A DNA stretch of 64,000 nucleotides from Macrolepiota albuminosa (Eukaryota; Basidiomycota; Agaricomycetes; Agaricales; Agaricaceae), in NCBI GenBank assembly GCA_027475525.1, contig JAMWFC010000088.1:1705534-1769533 (forward strand), given 5' to 3'. Below the pieces are notes generated by a model, which searched no databases, was not told the DNA's origin, and saw only the letters and a program-made list of their open reading frames with translations. Every line of letters starts with the position of its first letter. Position 1 is the first letter of the stretch. The position numbers and the translations under genes are program-made. This document shows positions 47,061-56,140 of this stretch, in pieces.

Positions 47061-49258
47061 ATGACATCTACCTCTGTACCACACAATGTCATGTCCCAAG
47101 CTACTGTACTAGAAAATTTGCAAGAGGTTGTTGACTACATCGAGTCACGCCTCATTGCAGCACTTTCCATATTTGGCAATCTTGCACCAAGTCTTGAAGC
47201 AGAAGAGGCATGGATTATCCAGCATCTAGACAAGGAGTTGGTAAGATAACTTCAAAATGTGTAAATATATTAGGATCTGACTATGTGCCATAGAACTTTG
47301 TATTGTCATATCTGGGGGCTGCATCACTGAATAATGTGGTCTGCAATGTCCCAGACATTATCAAAAGCATGAGCCAATTTTTCCCTCTCCAAAATCAGCA
47401 AACTTTGCCCACAGAGATCCTGAAGTTTGTTGATGGCCATCAAGGTCTTATCAGGAATCTGTATGGCTGTGATTGGTAGAACCACATTGGCTGAAAGGAT
47501 GTTCAGGTCTTAAGCAATGAAATGCTGGAGAATTGCCTTCTCATACATTAGCAAGGCTTCCACTCTCTTGAAAGCTTCTTGGCATGCAACCGCCAGCTGC
47601 CCATGACATTGCCATCCAATAGATTGGTGTCCGTCCCAGCACCAGATGATTTGCTCTGTGTGTTTGCAGATAGCAGATCTGCCAGGGGCCATCAGCAGAT
47701 GCTTCTAGCCCTAGACAAGTGGCAGTCACTGGATAGGACAGAACATGTGCCAACAGCCAACAATATGATCCGCCTGTTTGCTGGCAGCAAGTTCATTGCT
47801 CCTTCTGTTGTCAGTTCCATTGCCAGGTCTGTAGATCCTGCTTGAATAGGCCAATTGACAGACATTGAGTCCCATACCAACAGTATTAATGGTGAGCAGC
47901 CTGATCCTCAAGACTGCCTCTCCATGGCCCATCTTACCACTCTCCCTGATATCAACTCTCCCCAATGGCCATCCTTGATGCATATCAAACCCTCAAACAC
48001 ACAACATCCATTCCACCACCTCTATAGTCAGAGTAAACCTGGACTGGTGTATGGCCCTACAATGGAAAACTCTCACGTTGTGGTTTCACCAGCATCCCAA
48101 CTTCCTTCTGCCCCAGCAGCTCATATTCACCGGACATTCATGGAGCTGGAGGAAACTGACAACAACTAGGTGGATATTCCTAATCCATCCATTAGTGACC
48201 CTGACTTAGAGAGTATCTCTCCTTTGTTCATTGTGGCGGATGACGAGATGGAAGACAAATCTTTGCCGCCTTTGTTCATTCCTGCAGAAGAGGAGATAGA
48301 AGATGAATCTTTGCCATCTTTGTTTATTCCTGTGGAAAAGAAGATGGAAGACGAATCTTTGCCACCTTTGTTCATTCTTGTGGAAGAGGAGATGGAAGAC
48401 AAATCTTTGCCACCTTTGTTCATTTCTGCTGAAGAGGAGATGGAAAAGGATTCTTTGCCTCCTTTGTTCATTCCTGCGAAAAAGGAGACCAAAGACAATG
48501 ATTTGCCCCCTTTGTTTATTTTTGTGGAAGAGGAGATGGACAATGATTCTTTGCCACCTCTATTTATTGTTGGTGAAGGAGCAAAAGGACTAATAGCAAT
48601 GGAGACCGTGGTGGCCAGTGACGGTGAACAAATGGAAGTCCAGAGCGGTGGACGTATGGCGACTGAGGACAAAGAAAACCTTCTGCCGCTATTTCTTGTG
48701 ACGGCAAAAGAGACAGATGGAGGCATGGCAGCTGATGATGAAGAAAATCTTTCACCACTTTTTGATGTAATGGCTCTTCAAATCCAGTCTTCTCCCTTCC
48801 AACAATCTCCTTCTCCAACTCTACCTACTGGTAACAATGTCTGGGAGTGGGAGAAATATGAGACATGTATGACTCAACGTGAGGATCAGAGAAGAATTAA
48901 CAAATTGTATCAACAACGTGAGTATAATTTGGCACTGGTAATCATAGTTAATTTATTTCAACAGAATAAGAATTTTGTGCTAGAGCAAAACATGGTCAAT
49001 GTAGGCCTATTGGCCCTTTCAATCAAGCTGGTCGTACTGATAATATGTCTGTTGATATGTCAGAAGTCACCCTCACCATCTGCATTATCAGGCCTGATAG
49101 CAAACTATGAAGACATCACACTTCCCAGACCTCAGGGGCCATATATACTGGACGACTTTGCATTTTTGACAGCAGACTACTTGCTTGATGAGGATTTGTT
49201 CTATTCAGATGCATTACATGAATCTAATGAAGAGGAGGAATACACATCAGACAAGTAA
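47061..49258 (+). CDS. KDZ-adjacent gene with 16-residue PLFI repeats, unrecognised
   Basis: Starts MTSTSVPHNVMSQATVLENL at 47061; an intron or break follows 47249. Coding resumes around 47579 (LLCVFADSRSARGHQQMLLA, LMHIKPSNTQHPFHHLYSQS). After TAG at 48167-48169 the frame 48170-49258 is open for 362 codons. It has eight tandem repeats of PLFIPAEEEIEDESLP type, two weaker PLF units, then WEWEKYETCMTQREDQRRIN and an acidic end SNEEEEYTSDK. The hydrophobic stretch near 48940 coincides with a possible intron and need not be a membrane segment. It lies 300 bp after the transposase on the same strand; an accessory role is inference. Confidence 0.5.
48221..48604 (+). repeat. Coding minisatellite, 8 units of 48 bp
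   Basis: Each unit encodes P-L-F-I, two variable residues, an acidic EEEMED-like run and SLP. Units differ mainly at third positions and in the variable residues, and all keep the frame, so the protein repeat was under selection while it expanded. Confidence 0.9.
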
Positions 49259-49369
49259 TTTAATCCTTAGTTACTATAATTCTTGGCTTTTCTGTTGGTT
49301 ATTTTTTGTCAAGATTAACTGTCTCATTGTGCTGCTGACAAATCCATTATAAATCTGTTTAATTTGTTA

Positions 49370-50175
49370 CCTCCAGTTGTGCACTAGAAGGAACATAAAC
49401 TGACAATATTCTGCTAGACCACAGGACATTCTGTGGATTATACATAAATATCACTCTAGTATTGTGTACTAGGCTACAGCACTTTACTACAGACATTTCA
49501 ATTAGTTTGGACAGGACTTAGGTCTACTAAGATTAACTGTCCCATTGTTTTATTCCGTTATGCCACTCTCATGAATGCAAAAAACCACACACTATTCAAC
49601 GATTACACAAGGGGGACTTGAACTCTTGAATTGTGCAGTAGAAAGAATATAGACTGACAATATTTTGCTAGACCACAGGATGTTGTAAAAAATTACAACC
49701 TTACTTTGTTTATCATACTGTGTAGTAAATAACAATTAGTAAAACGAAGTTATGTCATGTCTAATGTGCACTAGTGGGATTTAAACCTGCCTCTTATACA
49801 CAATATGAAATATCAATGTATCAATATTCTATTGGACCACAGGTCCTTACCAGAAATCAGTACAGTGTACATGTAGTGCAAAAATGCAGCAGTATAAAAA
49901 GACACCATTTATACATCATTAAGGTGGACTAGGGGAGTCTGGACTAGAGGAGTCGAACCCGCCACTCTACACAATACTGAAAATTGAATGGGTCAGATCA
50001 ACTACCACAGGCGCTTACTACAGGTCAGTATAATGTATATATAGAGCAAAAATGCACTCATATAAAAACACACCATTAGACTCCGTTAAGTTAGAGTAGG
50101 AGAAGTAGAACCCACCGCTGTAACAATATTGAATATCAATAAACAAATATTCCACTGAACCACTGGGACTGGTTG
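49370..50175 (-). repeat. Tandem array of five tRNA-like SINE units
   Basis: On the minus strand, A-box-like sequences lie near 50157, 50003, 49836, 49668 and 49418. B-box-like sequences follow about 47-55 bp later at 50107 (GGTTCTACTTC), 49956 (GGGTTCGACTCC), 49781 (CAGGTTTAAATCCC) and 49618 (GAGTTCAAGTCCCCC); the fifth is worn. A-box spacing is 154, 167, 168 and ~250 bp. Units share a tail containing GTGTGTTTTTATAT and TGCATTTTTGC. The unit next to repeat R is orthologous in position to 38081-38243. Confidence 0.75.
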
Positions 50176-50790
50176 CACCACTAACATCAGCTGGCTCACA
50201 TGCTGACATCAGCTACTGTCCGCTGGGCAGACACTCACGCACCCTCTTCCACTCTTCCCCCTCTTTCTTCCCAGTGCCATCCTCTCCACTCCTCACACTA
50301 CCTCACATGCCACCCCTGTCCACCACATGCACCCTGCTTCTCTCCTCCCCCCTGACCTGACGTCCGACATCTGCTACATCTGCTGGCATACTAGCAGACA
50401 CCCATGCTCCTCCCCTTCCTCCTTTCCCCTCTTTCTCCCCACCCCTATCCCTCTTCTGCCACCCTCCATGCTCTCTGAAATGCCACCCCATGCAGTGGAT
50501 GCCCATGCACCCCATTTCCTTCTCTCCTGCCCTGATGCCAGATAATGCCGGGGGTTGCTGACAAATTCCTGTGGATGCCAACAGATACCAGCAGATATCC
50601 GGTGGATGCCAACAGAGGTCAACAGATGCCAGCGGGTCACGATGGCTGCCGATGAACTCCAATGGATGCCAGCTGATGGCCAGCTGATGGCTGCTGATGC
50701 CAACGCCCCTTTTAAGCCACAAAAGCTCTTTTGGGAGGTATGCCACCCCCCTTCTACCTCAAAAAATCCATATGGGAACCTGCGGAAACA
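50176..50790 (-). repeat. Repeat R, copy 2 (inverted relative to 37440-38080)
   Basis: The reverse complement aligns with 37440-38080 from the CCCATATGGATTTTTT end, through the GGTGGCATACCTCCCAAAAG block and the GGCATC microsatellite-like stretch, to the tRNA-like array. Its outer end directly abuts the protease of Gypsy2, replacing the expected LTR and gag. Confidence 0.8.
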
Positions 50791-51500
50791 AGCGGCCATG
50801 CTATACTCCCAAGGAGAAGGAGTGCCTGGTCACATATGTTGATGTCAATGGACATCTGGCATGGATGTTGTGGGACTCAGGGAGTACCACTATGAGCATT
50901 ACACCCCAGTTTGCTCACGTCAACGTAATTCATATTTATGAACTGGAGGAGCCATTGATGCTCTAGCTGGGGACTGTAGGGAGTCATGCCATGATGCAGT
51001 TTGGCGCAGAAGTAAGAATAAAGACATCAGGGACGTTGACAAAAAAATATGTAAATATAGTAAATTTTGATCGCTACAACATGATCATGTGTACGCTGTT
51101 CATGCATAAGAACAAGGTGTCGCTGGATTTTGTGAATGACATGGTCGTTGTAAATGATATGCCTTTGAAGGTGGAGAGAGTCATGTTAAATGACACAGAT
51201 GGTCGTCTGAGGCGCTATTGCGCAACTGAAAAGCGGCGTGATAAATGCAACTGACTAGATGGTTGCAAGAAAGCAACTGTACAGAAGGTGGAGGACGAAC
51301 AGGTCCCACTGAAAAGCCTGCCGGCAGATTTGCCAGCTATACTAATGTCTAAGGAAGAGTTTCAAGGAACTCTGAAGAAGGGGAAGCACCCGGAGGTGAT
51401 TGGGTATACCAATAGAAAGCCTAAACAGGCTGTACAGCGCAAGAATGAGCGTGGTAAACGCATGGTGGAGTCGCTGGAATGTCAGCCAACTAGCTCTTGA
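50791..51500 (+). pseudogene. Retropepsin and connecting region of Gypsy2
   Basis: KRPCYTPKEKECLVTYVDVN leads to the catalytic LWDSGSTTMSITPQFA (~50870). VNIVNFDRYNMIMCTLFMHK and LNDTDGRLRRYCATEKRR follow, as in agaricomycete Gypsy proteases. Stops at 50964 and 51252 interrupt it. The frame at 51288-51500 is the hydrophilic linker to RT. Only one protease domain is present, unlike Gypsy1. Confidence 0.8.
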
Positions 51501-51623
51501 GTGAAGGTTGAGGATCTCATCAAGGACAAGGTATACAGTACGATGGAAACTGTGGGAAGCACAAGGTTGCTAAGGGATCAACCAGTGCCTCAGCCAGTAG
51601 TGTAATAGGCATATAACCCACGA

Positions 51624-53488
51624 ATGCCACGGGAGTGGAATAAGTTGGTGGCGTCAATGGTGACGCAGACTATGGGAAGGGTGCAGGCAACCCAGACAGG
51701 AGAAGTGTACCGTCACACACGAGAGGATGAGATTTCCGAAACATCAGATATTGTATTTGACGGACTCTTGCTGAAAGCAAGAAGCGTGCAGTCATCGTCG
51801 AGTACAATAAGAGTGTTAGAGAAACAACTGGTCGTAAGGTTGAATCCAGAAGATCTCACAAAGAAGCACGTACGTGCCTTACAGGAGCGATTTGAACCAA
51901 AGGTTCAGCCGCATATAGCACGCGTAGTAAAAGGGAAAGGTAAGGCTGTGAGCCTTACAAAGGAGGATATTCCTCGATTGCACCAGCAATGGCAACAGGA
52001 GTTTGCTGATATTGTCAATAGAATGAAGGAAGAGCTTCCTCCGTGGCGGGAGGTTAATCATGAGATTAACCTCATTGACAATAACAAGCAGTACAAATAT
52101 CATTTGCCTCGCTGCCCACAAGCACTACAGGATCAACTTTGCAAAAAGACAAATAGATATATAAATGCAAGGTGGTGGGAACCATGACTAGCGGTGCAAG
52201 CTGCACCCTTACTTTGTATCCCCAAGAAGGATGGAACGTTGAGGACTGCATTGGATGCGTGACAGTGCAATGATAACACAGTCAAGGATGTAACATCTCT
52301 TTCAGATCAGGAAGTCATACATAAAGATGTCGTGACAGCAAAGTATAGATCAAAAATCAACCTAACAGACATGTATGAACAGGTTTGCATATGCAAAGAG
52401 GATATACCAAAGATGCTGTTCTCATCCCTGATGGGGACATTTGTGAGTAATATCATGCAGATTGGTGATTGTAATGCACCAGCAACATTTCAGAGGTTAA
52501 TGACCTCAATCTTCCGAGATGTAATTGGGAAGTTTATGCACGTCTATTTAGACAATATATTCATCTTTTCTGACTCCATTGAGGAGCATGAGCAGCACCT
52601 ACAAGTCGTATTTGAATGACTACATAAGGCTAGCCTCTATCTCAAATGGAAGAAGTGTGAATTGTATGCAACTAGTATAGATTGTCTTGGTCATGTCATT
52701 GACAAGAAGGGTATTCACCTGGACATGGATAAGCTCGACCAAATTTGAGAGTGGCGTATCCCACACACATATAATGATATCCAATGATTTGTTGGACTTG
52801 TAAACTATATTGGCAACTTTTTGCCAGATATCATTGCATACACAGGGACACTTATGGCCATGACCCAGAATGGGTCCCCTTTTTACTGGAGACCGCTGCA
52901 TCAGCAGTGCCTCAAGATGATTAAGCGCATTTGCACAAAGATGCCAGTCATCCAGCCAATTGATCCATGCATCGATGAGCCCATATGGCTCATATGCGAC
53001 ACATCAAAAACTGGGGTTGGGGCCATGTTTGGCCAAGGTAAAACGTGGCAGACTTGCTGACCAGCAGGATTTATGTCCCGTAAATTCACTGCTGCCCAGC
53101 AGAATTATACTGTACATGAGTTAGAAACACTTGCTATCCTGGAAGCTCTCCTAAAATGGGAGGATAAACTGATGAGATACAAGATCCACATCATTACGGA
53201 TCACAAAGCACTAGAGTTTTTCAAGACTCAGGTGCACTTATCTCTGTGACAATGGTGCTGGATTGACTACATGTCGCGGTACCAGTTCAACATCACCTAT
53301 GTAAAAGGTGAATTGAACAAAGTCGCGGATTGCCTATCTCGATATTTTGAGAGTGATACTCAAGATGACGTCTATGATGCGCATGACTATGTCCAGGCGG
53401 ACAAACGTATTGACCCAGAGGGCAAAGACTTGCCCCTGCATTGGTTCCATGAAATCAAGGAACATATGGTCGAGCTACGTGCCATGTG
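51624..53488 (+). pseudogene. pol: Reverse transcriptase and RNase H of Gypsy2
   Basis: From MPREWNKLVASMVTQTM. PLLCIPKKDGTLRTALDA, TDMYEQVCICKEDIPKMLFS and NAPATFQRLMTSIFRDVI lead to YLDNIFIFSDS at ~52550: the active site is YLDN instead of YLDD, so polymerase activity is lost. Then FVGLVNYIGNFLPDI, RNase H motifs WLICDTSKTGVGAMFGQG and LETLAILEALLKWEDKL, IITDHKALEFF and NKVADCLSRYF. TGA stops replace conserved Arg at 52261, 52618, 52747, 52786, 53059 and 53248, and tgc replaces cgc/cgt (QWCW for QWRW). Confidence 0.9.
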
Positions 53489-53489
53489 A

Positions 53490-55888
53490 GTGCAGGAAAC
53501 ACGTCACAGTAAGCAACTGCATGAACAGCAAGAAGCTTGCAATATCAAGGCCCAGGTGCTGGTGGATCATGAGGTCCCTCAGCCAAGTGAAGAGACAAGG
53601 CAAGGGGTGCCTCCAAGAGGTACTGATATGACACTCCAGCAGGCGCTGGAGTCACAGGACCATGACCATGCACCAGCCGACTTAGGCAATGCACAATTCT
53701 GCACACGTATCCAGCATGGATACAAGGATGATAATCTCTTCTTAGAGATTCTGAACAATATCCAAATGCATCCGTGCTTCAAGGTGGAGCAGCAGCTCAT
53801 CTACCTTACCAGACCCACGGGGTCCAAAGTCATCCGCATTCCCCAGGAGAGGTTGTTAATCACGACTATCCTGGACCAGGCCCATAGAGTAGTGGGCCAC
53901 TTCAGAACTCAGAAAACACTGGACTATGTGCAATGCTGATACTGGTGGCCGCAAATGGCCAAAGAAACGAGCCAATTCTGCTTGACATGTGAGCTATGTC
54001 AACAGTCGAAAGTATCGACATTAAAGCCACCAGGAAAGCTTCATTTGCTGCCTATACCGGTCAAACCCTGGAATTTGATCGGGATGGACTTTATAGGTCC
54101 GTTTCCTGAGTCAAAAGGTTTTAACTACCTTTGGGTAGTGATCTGCAGAATGACCAGTATGGTCCATCTCATTCCGGTGAGAACCACTATGACAGCGTTG
54201 GACTTGTCATGGATCTATCTCAAGGAGATAGTGCGCCTCCATGGATTGCCAAGCTCAATTGTAAGCAATCGAGATGCTAAGTTCACTTCCAAATAGTGGA
54301 AGGAGCTGCACAAACTGCTCGGAGCAAAGTTGCTCATGTCAACGTTGTTTTATCTGCAAACAGATAGTCAATGTCACGACCCTTCCCCTCTGGATCTACC
54401 AGAACACCATCCGGGACCCTCCCTCCAACCCCACAGGACATGCCCTGCCATCACAACTCCGACACTGCCATCACGCATATCAAGGGCCGCCATCAGCTGC
54501 CACCAGCCCTGATCAATGATCGGATCACATGACTTGCTTCCAGCCATCACGCATCACACATCACAGCTCCCTCTGCGCCAATTGATCGCGCACCCCACAC
54601 GCATGATCCAAGTATACAGTCCCTGCCCACTACTCAATAACTCCCAGAACCCATCCCAGACATCCTGGAACCCCGAGACCCGGTCCCGTAGTACTTATAG
54701 CATAGTTCCCTGTTGTATTCACTAGTCTTGATATTAACTTGAATTGTTGCGTGCCCTCTGCTTGACTGGTACACGCTGACTGGCACGCTTTGACCGGCAC
54801 GCTTGAATAATCGCGTGCTCTAAGTTTGATACGCACTTTGCAACTTATAATTTGTTAATCCGGTCTCGTCTTAGAACCCCCGGTTTACGACTCAACCCCC
54901 ACCCAGCCCTCAGCTACCTGAAACCCAAACCCCCGGATCAGGTCCCCTCTCCTGGGATCACCCCTGTCCATGTCTTGAACCCCGGAGTCCTAGCCCCGGA
55001 GTTCCAGACACCCGAGTATCCATAGATCAAGTCCACCTCGTAAGGGCGTTGCTTTCCTGGAAAGCCCCTGACTCAGCGGAACCTGACAGTCAAACAGAAT
55101 GCGCAAATAGAAATATCATGCAAATACTGTGAGCGTTTGTACGTCCTGATCAGAAGGACTGGATGAATAGATGTCCACTTGTGGAATTTGCGATAAACGC
55201 GAGCATATCAGAAACCACAGGGTATTCACCCTTTGAACTCAACAATGGCTACATGCCATCCATGATTTGTGAACTTTGTACTGATGAAGCTATTCATGTG
55301 GGAGTAAAGCAGTTTGTGCGCAATGCGCTAGAGAACTTAGCAGATGCCCATAATGCAATTATAGAATCGCACGTATAGCAGACCAAACATGTGAATAATC
55401 GCAGACGTAATGAGCCGGACATTGAGAAAGGGAACCTAGTGTACCTTTCAACAAAGAACTTGAACCTGCCAAAAGGCAGGGTGAGTAAGCTGTGTCCGAA
55501 GTGGATTGGACCATATAGGGTCCTTGAGGCCGAGCTGAGCACGTCTAACTACATGCTGGAACTACCCCATGCGCTGCAAGTGTGCAGGATAGTCCTCAAG
55601 TTTCATGTGTTGCTGTTGCAACCGTATATGGCCAGTAGTGATGCGCTCTTCCCTAATCGCGCAACTCTGGAGCTGTATGACTTTGAAACTGATAATGACC
55701 AAGAATGGTTTGTGGATGACCTCATAGGTCATAGGTGGACAAAGAGAAACCTTGAATTCGAGGTAAGGTGGAGCTTAGGTGATACAACCTGGGAACCGCT
55801 AGTGAACTGCAAAGACCTTGCAGCGATGGACAGGTACCTAGAGTTGCAGGGCATGAAACGCCCTCAACAGCTAGCAAAATGCACATAA
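53490..55888 (+). pseudogene. Integrase with chromodomain of Gypsy2, split by a solo LTR
   Basis: HRVVGHFRTQKTLDYVQC and CLTCELCQQSKV form the zinc-binding part. The core has WNLIGMDFIGPFPESKGFNY (first Asp retained), SSIVSNRDAKFTSK (second catalytic position reads Asn-Arg-Asp) then TAG for Trp. FYLQTDSQ is cut at 54371 by the solo LTR and resumes at 55089 as TEC-ANR, so the family motif QTDGQTERxNR is recognisable. Downstream: PLVEFAINASISETTGYSPF, PKWIGPYRVLEAELSTSNYM, and the chromodomain EWFVDDLIGHRWTKRNLEFE with VRWSLGDTTWEP, ending at 55888. Confidence 0.9.
54372..55088 (+). repeat. Solo LTR of the Gypsy1 family in the Gypsy2 integrase
   Basis: Begins TGTCACGACCCTTCC and ends GCGGAACCTGACA, 717 bp. 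The 5-bp target duplication GTCAA stands at 54367-54371 and 55089-55093. It shows Gypsy1-family elements were active after Gypsy2 had inserted. Confidence 0.95.
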
Positions 55889-56140
55889 CGTGCGTATGGT
55901 GGTGGAATGTAGACAAAGTCCACTTTGATAGCCGGTGACTGACCAGGTGGTGTGTATTTGTGGTTGTTTACACCACTGGCAGAGTTGGGAGATTGTTTTT
56001 TTTTCTCTTCTTTCCTCAGTCCCAATACACGTAGCTGACGTGTTGCTCTGAAATGGCCTATTGGAGGCCACGAGGAGCCGCTCCCGTATCAAACTCCCTA
56101 TTATTTGCAGGAGATGGACATTGACAATAAAGGGCGCTAG

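Noticed and set aside
48166..48726. Long minus-strand frame rich in MNKGGKDSSSI repeats
   Set aside because: It is the antisense shadow of the 48-bp coding repeats. The plus-strand frame is longer and continues on both sides.
48930..49060. Transmembrane segment in the PLFI-repeat protein
   Set aside because: Part of the hydrophobic run overlaps a GTGAGT...CAACAG segment that may be an intron, so a membrane anchor cannot be claimed.
49370..50175. Possible functional tRNA genes
   Set aside because: The A/B boxes are present, but no full acceptor stem or anticodon arm could be paired in any unit, and the units repeat with tails. SINE-type heads explain them better.
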